A stretch of DNA of 49,939 nt from Deltaproteobacteria bacterium (GCA_028713995.1 JAQTNF010000016.1:1-49939); one strand, 5' to 3'. Positions 13,330 through 22,684 are shown, numbered from the stretch's first letter. Numbers and translations are program-made. Notes: a model not told the origin generated them from the letters alone.

Positions 13330-16293
13330 ATGACCGCGCAAGAGGACAACCGCGCCCGGGCCGAGGCCGGGGCCGAGGAGATCGGACGCATTCTCTCGCA
13401 GCTGCGGCGGCGCGGGGAGGCCCTCGCGGCCGTGTCGGGCTCCGCGTGGATCCTGGCGGGAGGCGTGGTGCTGTTCGACTCCCTCGTCGTGGCGCTCGGG
13501 TGGTGGGGCGGAAACGTGTGCCGCGTCCTTGGATGGATCGGCTTCCTGGGAGGGCTCGCCGTGCTCGCCGGCGCCGGCCTCGTCGCGCCGCTGCGGGACC
13601 TTGCGCGCAAGGACGCGATCGCGCGCAGGTTGGGCGCCGTGTGGCGCGAGCTCGCCTCCGACGTGCTCACCGCGAGCCAGCTCGCATCCAGGGGAAGCCG
13701 CCGTGACTTCTCCCCGGCCCTCGTCGCGCGCCACTTCGACGGCGTGCTCCTGGCCATCGCCGACACCCCGGCGAGCCGCGTCTTCCCCGCGCGCGTCCTC
13801 GTCTGGCCCGCGACGGGTCTCGTGCTCGCCTTCGCGGTCGCATCGGTCTCGTACGCGGCCCTTCCGGGCGTGATGGAGGCCGGTCTCCTCGCGCTCGTGC
13901 GCGACCCGCTGCCTCCTGAGCCTGCCCTGCTGCGCGCGCGGTCGCTCTCGCCCGTAGTGGCGGACCTGAGCCTCACCTTGCGCTACCCGGAGTACCTCGG
14001 CAGGCCCGAACGCCGGATCGACATGACCTCGGGCGGCTTCCTGGCGCCGCTCGGAACCACGGTCCTGCTCGACGGCCGCTCGCTCGTCGAAGGGGCCGAC
14101 CGCGGGACCGTCACCACCCCGGGCGAGCACCGCGCGCCGCTCGTGGTGGACGGGAACGGCGCGGTCCACGGCTCGTTCGTGGTCTCGGCCGAGGGCGCCT
14201 TCTTCCTGTCGCTCGGAACCGCCTCGTACATGATCCGCGGCCCGGACCGCATGCTCGAAGTGGAGAAGGACCGGCCGCCCGTGATGCGGCTTAAGTCGCC
14301 CGAAGGCAGCGTGGAAATCGACGAGGACGGCGAGGTGGAGCTCGCGTTCGAGGCCGAGGACGACCACGGGCTCGATCGCGTCGACCTCGTCCTGCACGCC
14401 GACCCGGGGTTGGAGATCCGCAAGACGATCGTGCGCGTCGCGGACGGCGTGTCCCGTCTTCGTTCGACCTACCGCTGGAGTCCCCAGAGCGTGCGGCTCT
14501 CCTCCCTGGCAGAGGTGCGCCTCGAGCTCGAGGCGTTCGACGACGACACCATCTTGGGCCCCAAACCCGGCCGCTCCGAACCGCTCACGGTGCGCGTCAT
14601 GACGCCGCTCGCCCGCCACCAGGGCGCCATCGACGAGCAGGGTCGCGTGCTCGACGCCCTCGTCGACCTGCTCGGCAAGCGCATCGAAGCCCCGCCCGAG
14701 AGCGAAAAGCGCCTCGAGGAGGCCAAGGAGCGCTTCTCCGTCCTGCGCAGCGAGACCGAAGACGTGCTCGGCCGCGTCGGGCGCCTGCTCCACGGCTTCG
14801 CGCTCGATCCGCTCATGCCGCGCCGCGTGCAGGACACGTTCACCGCCGTCCGCAACGACCTGTCGAACCAGATCATCCACGAGACGCGCCTGCATCGGGA
14901 TCCCGTGGCCCCTCTCGACAAGCGCCTCGCCGTGGATCGCGTGACGGTGAAGCTCCTTGAGGAGGCGGTGATCCGAGTGGACGATCTCATGATCGAGCAG
15001 CAGCTCGCGCGCCTCGTCTCGGGCGGCGGAGAGCTGGAGACCGCCCGCGCCGGGCTCGGCGCCCTGCTCGCCACGTTCGAGCGGACGCGCTCGGAGCCCG
15101 CGCGTCGCGCCGTGCTCGACGCCGTTTCGAAGATCGAGGACGGCCTCGCGCGCCTCGGACGCGAGATCGACTCGATCCGGGGACGGGTGGGAGACACGTA
15201 CGTGAACCCCGGGACCGTGGCGAGCCTCGATCTCGCGAGCTCGCTTGCGCGCCTGCGGGCGCTGCTCGCCGCCGGCGACGTGTCCGCGGCCATCGACCTC
15301 GTCGCCGCTCTGGAGCGCGACCTCGGCAAGCTCATGTCCGCCCTCGAGGGCGGGCTTCTCTCGTTCCGCACGGATCGCTTCAGCGAGGGCGAGCGCTTCT
15401 CCGGCCAGCTCCTCGATAGGCTCTCCGAGATCGAGGGCGACCAGCTGCAGGTGCGCCGCCAGTCCACGGCCCTCTCCCGGGACTATGAGGAACGCCTCGT
15501 CGAGCTCATGCGCGACAGGATCGGCCCGCTCGTCAAACAGGAGCTCGGCCGGCTCGCCTCCTTGCGCGCCTCCCTCGAGAGCGCGGCGGCCGTGGGGGGG
15601 GCCCAGGGAAAAGGCCGCCTGGCGCGCCTGCGGACTGCGGCGCGCGAGCTCGAGATCGCGCTCGGGCAGAAGGAGATCGAGGAGGCGCGCGAGCTCGCCC
15701 TGGACATGCGCGACATGGTCGACGCCTGGGCTCTGGCCGAAGGAAGCTCCCCGACCGCCGCGGTGGAGCAGGCCGGCAGAACCGCCGCGCAGATCGCGGC
15801 CGACCTCGCGGCCGCCTATCCCAGGCCCGCGCAGATCTTCTCGGAGCGCGACCGGGCGGGCGCCAGGAACGACGCCGCGGCCGAACGCCACCTCACCGCC
15901 GACACGCGGAAGCTGCACGCGTGGGCCCTGGAACAAAAGGAGGAGGTGCGCTTCCTTGCGCAGATGGCCGCGACCTCGCTCAAGTTGATCGAGGCGCGCA
16001 TGAGCGAGGCCGTGACGCACCTCGAGAACCTGCGCGTGCGCGAGGCCGTGGCCGAGCAGTCCGCAGCCCTCGAGGAGCTGGCCAGGCTGCGCGAGGATCT
16101 CAGGCGCGGCAGTGAGGCCGCACCGCTCGAGGCGCAGCCTGTGATCGTGAAGACGCGCGTGGAGATCCCGGCTCCCGAGGAGTACGAGGTGCCCCCGGAG
16201 TTCAGGGCGGACATCCTCGAGGCCATGCGCGGCGACGCCCCGAGCCGCTACAAGGAGGCGATCCAGAGGTACTATGAAGCTCTCGTGCGCTAG
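13330..16293 (+). CDS. Large membrane-anchored coiled-coil protein, DUF4175-like
   Basis: 987 residues. Three hydrophobic segments (~35-55, 65-85 and 155-175) precede a long soluble part. The stretch LSLTLRYPEYLGRPERRI resembles the DUF4175 domain, followed by Ig-like beta segments to ~350. Residues ~430-920 are nearly all helical, with long Glu/Arg/Leu-rich coiled coils. The C-terminal 40 residues (YEVPPEFRADILEAMRGDAP) are conserved in this class. In related gene sets such a protein often follows a MoxR ATPase/VWA cluster, but none is seen here. It overlaps the metallopeptidase gene by 20 bases. The role is unknown, probably an envelope scaffold. Confidence 0.75.
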   Translation: MTAQEDNRARAEAGAEEIGRILSQLRRRGEALAAVSGSAWILAGGVVLFDSLVVALGWWGGNVCRVLGWIGFLGGLAVLAGAGLVAPLRDLARKDAIARRLGAVWRELASDVLTASQLASRGSRRDFSPALVARHFDGVLLAIADTPASRVFPARVLVWPATGLVLAFAVASVSYAALPGVMEAGLLALVRDPLPPEPALLRARSLSPVVADLSLTLRYPEYLGRPERRIDMTSGGFLAPLGTTVLLDGRSLVEGADRGTVTTPGEHRAPLVVDGNGAVHGSFVVSAEGAFFLSLGTASYMIRGPDRMLEVEKDRPPVMRLKSPEGSVEIDEDGEVELAFEAEDDHGLDRVDLVLHADPGLEIRKTIVRVADGVSRLRSTYRWSPQSVRLSSLAEVRLELEAFDDDTILGPKPGRSEPLTVRVMTPLARHQGAIDEQGRVLDALVDLLGKRIEAPPESEKRLEEAKERFSVLRSETEDVLGRVGRLLHGFALDPLMPRRVQDTFTAVRNDLSNQIIHETRLHRDPVAPLDKRLAVDRVTVKLLEEAVIRVDDLMIEQQLARLVSGGGELETARAGLGALLATFERTRSEPARRAVLDAVSKIEDGLARLGREIDSIRGRVGDTYVNPGTVASLDLASSLARLRALLAAGDVSAAIDLVAALERDLGKLMSALEGGLLSFRTDRFSEGERFSGQLLDRLSEIEGDQLQVRRQSTALSRDYEERLVELMRDRIGPLVKQELGRLASLRASLESAAAVGGAQGKGRLARLRTAARELEIALGQKEIEEARELALDMRDMVDAWALAEGSSPTAAVEQAGRTAAQIAADLAAAYPRPAQIFSERDRAGARNDAAAERHLTADTRKLHAWALEQKEEVRFLAQMAATSLKLIEARMSEAVTHLENLRVREAVAEQSAALEELARLREDLRRGSEAAPLEAQPVIVKTRVEIPAPEEYEVPPEFRADILEAMRGDAPSRYKEAIQRYYEALVR

Positions 16294-17863
16294 CCCGATG
16301 TTCGCGCTCGCATGCCTGTGCGCCCCTTGGGTCGGGCTCGCGCAGCCCACGCCGCGTGACACCCTCGCGGCGGCCGACGAGGATCTCGATTCCCTGCGGC
16401 TCAACGAGGCCGGCGCGCGACTTGCATCCCTCGATCCCGCGCGGGGGAGCGAACCGCGCGCTGCGTTCGTGCGGGGCAAGCTCGCCTTCTTCGAGGGGCG
16501 CTTCGGCGAGGCCGTGGCCGCGCTGGGCCAGGCGGTCGCGGCGCCGGGGGCCGACCTTTCGTGGCGGGGGCTCCTCGTGCGGGCCAAGGAGAGCGAGCGC
16601 GTCCTTGGCGGGATGACGATGGTCAATGCCGCGAACGGGGCGCTCGTCTTCCGCTATGCCGAGGGCGTGGACGAGCTGCTCGTCAAGCCAGCGGCCGCCG
16701 CGCTCGCCACGCAGATCGAGGCGCTCGCGACCGAGTTCGGGGACAGGCCGTGGTCCCCGCTCGAGGTGGACCTCGTGCCCGACGTGGAGTCGCTCGCGGC
16801 CGCGTCCGGCCTCACGGTGGAGCAGATCGAGCGCACCGGCACCGTCGGGGTCACCAAGTACGGCCGGATCATGGTGCTCACCCCGCGCGCTCTCGCCACG
16901 GGCTATCCCTGGCTCGACACGCTCGCCCACGAGCTCGTCCATGTGGTCGTGACGCGCGTCTCGCGCAATCGGGCGCCCATCTGGCTGCACGAGGGCGTGG
17001 CCAAGCTCCTCGAGCGGCGATGGCGCGGCGAGCGAGCCGCGGATCTCACGCCCGAGGAGGCCTACCTGCTCGACCGGGCCGTTCGCGAAGGACGGCTCAT
17101 CCCCCTGCGCGGGTTCCACCCCTCGATCGCGTTCCTGCCCAACCAGGAGGACGCGGCGCTCGCGTACGCCCAGGTGCTGGCCTTTCTGCGCTACCTCGAC
17201 GCGCGCCTTCCCGCGGGCTGGGTGCGCTCGGTTCTCGAGGCCCTCGGCCGCGGCACGACCGTCGACGACGCGCTCGTGGTCCTGTCCAAGTTCAACGTGC
17301 GGCGCCACTACCTGTGGTGGGAGCAGGACGCGCGCGGCCGCCGCCAGACGCCGGTCCCGGCCGTGGCCCTCATGAAGAAGCGCTTCCTGCGAGGCAAGGC
17401 CACCGGAGAGACGGCCGGCGACTCCCTGCTCGGCGTGGAGGCACGCAGGCACCTGCGCATCGGCGATCTCCTGCGCCTGCGCGGGCACGTGCCGGCCGCG
17501 GTCGCCGAGTTCCGCAAGGCCGAGCTCCTGTCCGACTCGCCCTCACCCGAGGTGAGCGACCGCCTGGCCGGGAGCCTGCTCGATCTCGGTGACGCGCAAA
17601 CAGTGGTGTCCATGCTGCCCCGGATGGCCGAGCTCTACCCGGCCCACTCGACCATCTTCGTTCAGCTCGGCATGGCCGAGGACGCGCTCGGTCGATCCGC
17701 CGAGGCGGCGAAAGCGCTCGAGCGGGCCATGGCAGTGAACCCGTTCCACCCCGCGGTGCGCTGCGCCCTCGCCCGCGTCTACGGCAAGCTCGGCCGGCCC
17801 GACGACGCCGCGTCCGAGGAGCGCGCCTGCCGCACTTTGGGCGCCCGCCGGAGCCCGGAATGA
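16274..17863 (+). CDS. Secreted MA-type metallopeptidase with TPR repeats
   Basis: 529 residues with a signal peptide (LACLCAPWVGLAQP). Residues ~30-100 and ~395-520 form TPR-like helical repeats. Between them lies a peptidase-MA-type gluzincin domain: HELVH at 219-223 gives two zinc His and the catalytic Glu, and WLHEGVAKLLE about 20 residues later gives the third ligand. Substrate is unknown; TPRs suggest a protein partner. The start lies inside the end of the preceding gene (20-base overlap), so translation is probably coupled and the two products may work together. Confidence 0.82.
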   Translation: MKLSCASPMFALACLCAPWVGLAQPTPRDTLAAADEDLDSLRLNEAGARLASLDPARGSEPRAAFVRGKLAFFEGRFGEAVAALGQAVAAPGADLSWRGLLVRAKESERVLGGMTMVNAANGALVFRYAEGVDELLVKPAAAALATQIEALATEFGDRPWSPLEVDLVPDVESLAAASGLTVEQIERTGTVGVTKYGRIMVLTPRALATGYPWLDTLAHELVHVVVTRVSRNRAPIWLHEGVAKLLERRWRGERAADLTPEEAYLLDRAVREGRLIPLRGFHPSIAFLPNQEDAALAYAQVLAFLRYLDARLPAGWVRSVLEALGRGTTVDDALVVLSKFNVRRHYLWWEQDARGRRQTPVPAVALMKKRFLRGKATGETAGDSLLGVEARRHLRIGDLLRLRGHVPAAVAEFRKAELLSDSPSPEVSDRLAGSLLDLGDAQTVVSMLPRMAELYPAHSTIFVQLGMAEDALGRSAEAAKALERAMAVNPFHPAVRCALARVYGKLGRPDDAASEERACRTLGARRSPE

Positions 17864-17896
17864 CGGATCCCGCACGTCGCGCCCATTTCGGTCCGC

Positions 17897-17925
17897 GTGA
17901 CCTGCCGCGCTTCTTGGGCTAGACT
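17897..17925 (+). promoter_or_regulatory. Possible promoter for the cysteine desulfurase-thiI operon
   Basis: GTGACC (17897-17902), 17 bases, TAGACT (17920-17925), then 9 bases to the ATG at 17935. The leader would be at most a few bases, and no ribosome-binding site is visible. This matches the leaderless geometry of the arsRM promoter. Confidence 0.45.
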
Positions 17926-17934
17926 CCCCGGCCC

Positions 17935-19080
17935 ATGGAGATCTACCTCGACAACGCCGCCACCACCCGCCCCTGGCCCGAGGCCATCGACGCCGTGGTG
18001 CGCGCCATGGGCGACGCATTCGGCAACGCCTCGTCCGTGCACCGGCGCGGGCTCGCCGCGGCCCGTCTCGTCGAGGACGCCAAGCGCACCATCGCAGAAG
18101 CGGTCGGCGGCGGACCATGGCAGGTCGTCTTCACGTCGGGCGGCACCGAATCCGACAACACGGCCGTGCTCGGCTCGGCCCCGCGCGGCAGGCGCGACGC
18201 GATCGTGGTCACCGTGCTCGAGCACCCGGCCGTGGCCGAGGCGTGCAAGGCGGCGGCCGCACTGGGCGCGCGGATCGTGGAGGTGGAGGCCGGCTCGGGC
18301 GGCGTCATGGATCCGAAGGCGGTCGAGGCGGCCGTGGACGAGCGGACCGCGCTCGTGTCCGTGATCCACGTCTCGAACGAGATCGGCACGGTGCAGCCCG
18401 TGGCCGAGATGGCGCGGCTCGCCAAGCGCAGGTCGCCCGGCTGCCGCGTGCACGTGGACGCGGTGCAGGCCCTGCCCCGCCTCGCGCGGCTCGAGTACCC
18501 GCCCGAGATCGACATGGTGTCGCTGTCGGGCCACAAGATCCACGGGCCGCAAGGCGTGGGCGCGCTGCTCCTTCGACCCGGCGTCAAGCCTCGGCCCCTC
18601 CTGCACGGCGGCGGCCAGCAGGAGGGCCAACGCGCCGGGACCCACAACATCCAGGGCATTGCCGGCATGGCGGCGGCAGCGGCGAGGCTCAAGGAACGCA
18701 AGGCAGAGGGGTGCGCGCGGATGGCCTCGCTCGCGCAGCGCATCGAAACCGCGGTCGTCTCGTCGGTCCCGGACGTGCGGGCGCTCGGCGATCCGGTCGC
18801 GCGCGCGCCGGGGTTCCTGGTGCTGGCCATCGACGACGTGCACGCCGAGATCCTGCTGCACGCGCTCGAGGCGCGCGGCGTGGTGGCGTCCGCGGGCGCC
18901 GCGTGCCACTCCCGCCAGGCCGCGCCGTCCCGGGCCCTCGTGTCGGCCGGGTTGCGCGCCGACGAAGGGCCCTTGCGCCTCTCCCTCAGCCTCGACACCA
19001 CCGAATCCGAGGCCGACGCCGCCGCGGCGGCGATCATCGAGGCCGTGGCCGCCATCCGCAAGGGACAGGCCGGGCTGTGA
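17935..19080 (+). CDS. Cysteine desulfurase (NifS/IscS family)
   Basis: 381 residues. A PLP enzyme that takes sulfur from L-cysteine as a protein persulfide. Visible are IYLDNAATT at the N-terminus, SGGTESDN, HVDAVQ, the PLP Lys in LSGHKIHGPQGVG, and the active Cys in SAGAACHSRQ. It overlaps the start of thiI (GTGA), so it most likely supplies sulfur for tRNA thiolation, like the dedicated NifZ-ThiI pair of Bacillus subtilis. No iscU or other Fe-S scaffold gene is adjacent, which supports that assignment. Confidence 0.93.
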   Translation: MEIYLDNAATTRPWPEAIDAVVRAMGDAFGNASSVHRRGLAAARLVEDAKRTIAEAVGGGPWQVVFTSGGTESDNTAVLGSAPRGRRDAIVVTVLEHPAVAEACKAAAALGARIVEVEAGSGGVMDPKAVEAAVDERTALVSVIHVSNEIGTVQPVAEMARLAKRRSPGCRVHVDAVQALPRLARLEYPPEIDMVSLSGHKIHGPQGVGALLLRPGVKPRPLLHGGGQQEGQRAGTHNIQGIAGMAAAAARLKERKAEGCARMASLAQRIETAVVSSVPDVRALGDPVARAPGFLVLAIDDVHAEILLHALEARGVVASAGAACHSRQAAPSRALVSAGLRADEGPLRLSLSLDTTESEADAAAAAIIEAVAAIRKGQAGL

Positions 19081-20249
19081 AAAACGAAGCCGCACCGATC
19101 GGTCCGGGAGTGGTCCTGCGCGTGGGCGAGCTCTTCCTCAAAGGGCGCAACAGGTTCCGTTTCGAAGAGGCCCTCGCGTGCAACGTGCGCCGCGCCGTGG
19201 CCGACCGGCCGGACGTGGAGGTGGTGCTCGAGCATGGGCGCATCTTCGCGCTCGGCGCGTGCGACACCGACTCGCTCGCCTCCCTCGCGAGCGTCTTCGG
19301 CGTGGCCTCGCTCTCGCCTGCCCTGTTCTGCGAGAAAGGCGTCCCGCCGATCACCGAGGCCGCCCTCGCGTTGACCGTGGGCAAGACCGGGCCGGCGCGC
19401 ACGTTCCGCATCGCGGCGCGTCGCTCGGACAAGCGCTTCCCGCTCAAGTCGACCGAGCTCGCTCGGGAGGTGGGCGCCGCCGTGCAGCGGGCCACGGGCC
19501 TCGGCGTGGATCTCACGGCCCCGGATCTGACCGTGGGCGTGGAGGTCGGACCGCGCTGGGCGTTCGTGTGGGCGCAGGAGCTGCCGGGCGCGGGCGGGCT
19601 GCCGGTCGGCACGTCGGGCCGGGCCCTGCTCCTGCTCTCGGGCGGCATCGACTCCCCGTGCGCCGGCCACCTCATGCAGAAGCGCGGGCTTAAGCTTGCG
19701 GCCGTCTACTTCCACGCCTTCCCGTACACGGGCGACGGCGCCAGGGACAAGGTCGTGGATCTCGCCCGCGTCCTCGCGCGCCGCCAGGGCCCCTTGAGGC
19801 TCTTCGTCGTGCCCTTCGCCCGCGTCCAGGAGGCCCTGCGCGACAACGCCCCGGGCGACTACCTGGTCGTGCTCTACAGGCGTGCCATGCTCCGCATCGC
19901 GTGCCGGCTGGCCAAGCGTGAAGGGCTGCCCGCGCTCGTGACCGGCGAGAGCCTGGGTCAGGTCGCGAGCCAGACGCTGGCCAACATTGCGGCCATCGAG
20001 GACGCGGCGAGCCTGCCCGTGCTGCGGCCCCTCATCGGGTTCGACAAGCTCGAAACGGTCGGGCTCGCGCGCACCATTGGGACGTACGACATTTCGATCC
20101 GTCCCCACATGGACTGCTGCTCGCTCTTCGTGCCGCCCCACCCGATCACCAAGGGCAGCGCGAAGCAGGCCGCCTTTGCCGAGAGCAGGGTCGATCTCGC
20201 CCCGCTCATGGACGAGGCCGTGGCCGCGTCCGAGGTGTCGGATCTGTGA
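19077..20249 (+). CDS. thiI: tRNA 4-thiouridine synthase ThiI
   Basis: 390 residues. It adenylates U8 of tRNA and transfers sulfur to make 4-thiouridine. The N-terminal ferredoxin-like and THUMP region (VVLRVGELFLKGRNR at the start) is followed by the PP-loop SGGIDSP and the conserved MDCCSLFVPPHP segment. There is no rhodanese extension, so it is the short type that depends on a partner desulfurase. The start is a GTG overlapping the desulfurase stop (GTGA). Confidence 0.94.
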   Translation: MKNEAAPIGPGVVLRVGELFLKGRNRFRFEEALACNVRRAVADRPDVEVVLEHGRIFALGACDTDSLASLASVFGVASLSPALFCEKGVPPITEAALALTVGKTGPARTFRIAARRSDKRFPLKSTELAREVGAAVQRATGLGVDLTAPDLTVGVEVGPRWAFVWAQELPGAGGLPVGTSGRALLLLSGGIDSPCAGHLMQKRGLKLAAVYFHAFPYTGDGARDKVVDLARVLARRQGPLRLFVVPFARVQEALRDNAPGDYLVVLYRRAMLRIACRLAKREGLPALVTGESLGQVASQTLANIAAIEDAASLPVLRPLIGFDKLETVGLARTIGTYDISIRPHMDCCSLFVPPHPITKGSAKQAAFAESRVDLAPLMDEAVAASEVSDL

Positions 20250-20286
20250 TATTTTCGCTACAACTATTTGAAATCCTAAGAGAACC

Positions 20287-20315
20287 TTGACGGACAGCGG
20301 CCGCGGTGGTAGCGA
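20287..20315 (+). promoter_or_regulatory. Possible promoter for the glycogen cluster
   Basis: TTGACG (20287-20292), 17 bases, TAGCGA (20310-20315). A second TTGACA at 20323-20328 is too near the ATG to act as its -35. The ribosome site AAAAAGGGGAG precedes the ATG at 20352. The -10 box is weak. Confidence 0.4.
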
Positions 20316-20351
20316 TAGCCTCTTGACAATCCCAAAAAGGGGAGAAACGGC

Positions 20352-22487
20352 ATGGTCACGCGGATCGGGAAAGAGGTGTGCGTCAACCTCAACAAGGCGC
20401 TCACGCTCGAGTGGCTCGAGACGAACGGCATCGGCGGCTACGCGTCGAGCACCATCCTGAGCTGCCACACGCGCAAGTACCACGGAATGCTGGTGGCGCG
20501 CCTCGCGGATCCGCCGGGCAAGTATGTTCTGTACTCCAAGCACGAGGACGCGCTCCTCGTCGACAACCAGGAGTTCTTCCTGTCCGCGCACGAGTACCCG
20601 GGAGTGGTCTTCCCTCGCGGTCACCAGTACCTCACCGAGTTCCGCCTCGACGACCACCCGGAGTTCCTCTACCGGGTTGGCGCGGCACGCGTGCGGCGCG
20701 AGATCCGGCTCGTGCACGGCGAGAACACGGTGCTCTTCCGGTACGTGGCGCAGGACACGGCCCCCGGCACGAAGCTCCGCATCAAGCCCCTCCTCGCCTA
20801 CCGGGACTTCCACGCGCTTTCGAAGCGGAACATCTCCTTGCAGGTGCGCACGTTCCCGTGCCGCGAGGGGTTCCTCATCTCGCCCTACCACGGCATGCCC
20901 ACGCTCTACGTGCAGGTGGAGGGGGCTCCCTACGAGTTCTTCGCCGCGCCCGACTGGTATCGCGATTTCGAGTATCACAAGGAGCGGTTGCGCGGCTTCG
21001 AGTTCCAGGAAGACCTCTTCACGCCCGGCATGTTCGAGATCGATTTTGAGGACGGCGCGGACGTGATTCTGTCCGCCTCGCTCGCGGAATTGCCGGCCGG
21101 GCTCAAGCGCCGCTGGGACGCCGAGGCGAAACGCCGCGCCGCGATCAAGGCGCGCATCGAGGAGAGCGGGCTTCGGAACGCGCTCGCCAAGTCCGCGCTC
21201 TCCTTCGTCACCGAGGGCGACGACGGCCGCAAGGCCATCACCGCCGGCTATCCGTGGTTCCTGGAATGGGGCCGCGACGCCATGATCTCACTGCCCGGCC
21301 TGACCTTGCGCAGCGGCGAGGAGCGCACGTGCCTCGAGGTGCTCGAGACCTTCGCGCGTCACGAGCGGGACGGTCTCATCCCCAACTTCCTCGGTGCCGC
21401 GCGCGCTGAGAACGCCTACAACTCGGTGGACGCGAGCCTGTGGTTCGCGTGGGCGGTGCAGAAATACCTCGAGCACACGGGTGATCACGCGGCCGTGCGC
21501 AAGCGGCTGTGGCCCACGCTGGAACGCATCTTCACCCGCTTTCGCGAGGGCACACACCACGGGATCGGCATGCTCGCGAACGGGCTGCTCGCGGCCGGCA
21601 GCCCCGCGGAGCAGGTGACGTGGATGGACGCCACGGCCGACGGCCGGCCAGTGACCGCCCGCCACGGTTGCCCGGTGGAGGTGAACGCGCTGTGGTTCAA
21701 CCTCGTGTCATTCGTGGCCGAGCTGGGCGCAAGGTACGGCGCGTCCGTCGCCCCGGAAGCCGCCGCCCTCGCCCCGCGCATCGCAAAAGCGTTCTACTCG
21801 GCGTTCTGGCTCGAGGACGAGGGCCGTCTCGCGGACGTGTGGCGCGAGGGCGAGGTCGATACGTCGATGCGGCCGAACCAGGTCGTCGCCGCGAGCCTGC
21901 CTTACTCGCCTCTCAAGCCCGCCGAGGCGCGCTCCATGCTCGAGCAGGTGCGGCGCCGGTTGCTCACGCCTGCGGGGCTCCGCACTCTCGCGCCGGACGA
22001 GCCCGCCTACCGAGGGCGCTACGAGGGCCCGCCTTCCGAACGCGATCGCGCCTACCACAACGGCACCGCGTGGCCCTGGTTGCTCGGCCCCTACGGCGAG
22101 GCCTTGCTCAAGACGGCGACCGACAAGGCCGCGGCCGTCGCGCACCTCGAGGGGATCCTGAACGGCTTCGAGGCGCACCTCGGCGAGGTCGGGCTCGGCT
22201 CCATCTCCGAGGTCTTCGACGGCGATCCGCCACACTACCCGCACGGTTGCCCGCAGCAGGCGTGGAGCGTGGCCGAGATCTTGCGACTCGCGCGGCTCGT
22301 AGCCGAGGCCAAGGCCGCTCCCAAGCCCAAGCAGCTCAAGGCCGCTCCCAGGCCCAAGCAGCTCAAGGCCGCTCCCAAACCCAAGCAGCTCAAGGCCGCT
22401 CCCAAGCCCAAGCAGCTCAAGGCCGCTCCCAAGAAAAAGGAGGCCCGGACGTCAAAGGCGCCCGGGAAGAAAGGGGGAAAAAAATGA
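20352..22487 (+). CDS. Glycogen debranching enzyme (amylo-alpha-1,6-glucosidase type) with Lys/Pro repeat tail
   Basis: 711 residues. The N-terminal domain (WLETNGIGGYASSTI, RKYHGMLVA) and the (alpha/alpha)6 catalytic domain (YPWFLEWGRDAMISL at ~300, NAYNSVDASLWF, YHNGTAWPWLLGP) match bacterial GH133-type debranching enzymes, which cut alpha-1,6 branch stubs of glycogen. After the catalytic domain, residues ~654-690 hold four copies of a 9-residue unit (KAAPKPKQL type), then a basic end. The tail looks like histone-H1-like linkers and may bind polyanions; that is an inference. Its stop overlaps the next start (ATGA). Confidence 0.9.
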   Translation: MVTRIGKEVCVNLNKALTLEWLETNGIGGYASSTILSCHTRKYHGMLVARLADPPGKYVLYSKHEDALLVDNQEFFLSAHEYPGVVFPRGHQYLTEFRLDDHPEFLYRVGAARVRREIRLVHGENTVLFRYVAQDTAPGTKLRIKPLLAYRDFHALSKRNISLQVRTFPCREGFLISPYHGMPTLYVQVEGAPYEFFAAPDWYRDFEYHKERLRGFEFQEDLFTPGMFEIDFEDGADVILSASLAELPAGLKRRWDAEAKRRAAIKARIEESGLRNALAKSALSFVTEGDDGRKAITAGYPWFLEWGRDAMISLPGLTLRSGEERTCLEVLETFARHERDGLIPNFLGAARAENAYNSVDASLWFAWAVQKYLEHTGDHAAVRKRLWPTLERIFTRFREGTHHGIGMLANGLLAAGSPAEQVTWMDATADGRPVTARHGCPVEVNALWFNLVSFVAELGARYGASVAPEAAALAPRIAKAFYSAFWLEDEGRLADVWREGEVDTSMRPNQVVAASLPYSPLKPAEARSMLEQVRRRLLTPAGLRTLAPDEPAYRGRYEGPPSERDRAYHNGTAWPWLLGPYGEALLKTATDKAAAVAHLEGILNGFEAHLGEVGLGSISEVFDGDPPHYPHGCPQQAWSVAEILRLARLVAEAKAAPKPKQLKAAPRPKQLKAAPKPKQLKAAPKPKQLKAAPKKKEARTSKAPGKKGGKK
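22311..22440 (+). repeat. 27-bp tandem coding repeats in the debranching-enzyme tail
   Basis: Full units start at 22311, 22338, 22365 and 22392, with a partial fifth from 22419. Each encodes a 9-residue Lys/Pro/Ala unit. Differences are single bases, so copy number may vary between strains. Confidence 0.9.
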
Positions 22488-22684
22488 ATTGGAATGACAC
22501 CAAGAAGAAGGCCATCGCAATCGGCGTGCAGCCGGGCAAGATGAAGAAGGCCGAGCTCATCCGGGCGATACAGACCGCCGAGGGCAACACGCCTTGCTAC
22601 GGAACGAACCGCGGGGACTGCCCATACACCGATTGCTGCTGGTTCGAGGACTGCGCGGCTGAGTACCGGAAAACGATGGCATGA
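22484..22684 (+). CDS. SAP-like small protein with Cys-rich C-terminus (66 aa)
   Basis: The first half (WNDTKKKAIAIGVQPGKM, then KKAELIRAIQTAEG) is a SAP/Rho-N-like helix-extended-helix. The second half has five Cys (PCYGT, GDCPYTDCCWF, EDCAAEY), an arrangement that could bind a metal. I recall similar short proteins in other deltaproteobacteria. It overlaps the debranching gene by 4 bases and the GT4 gene by 4 bases (ATGA at both ends), so it is firmly in the glycogen operon. The function is unknown; the debranching enzyme's basic tail next door makes a nucleic-acid or polyanion link worth testing. Confidence 0.75.
   Translation: MNWNDTKKKAIAIGVQPGKMKKAELIRAIQTAEGNTPCYGTNRGDCPYTDCCWFEDCAAEYRKTMA

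Noticed and set aside
13321-16626. An 1101-codon minus-strand open frame opposite the DUF4175-like gene
   Set aside because: Same GC-driven shadow effect; the translation is His/Arg/Glu-rich with no recognisable domain.
22311-22440. Regular 27-base repeats that could look like a short CRISPR array
   Set aside because: The repeats are contiguous without spacers, in frame and inside the debranching-enzyme gene.
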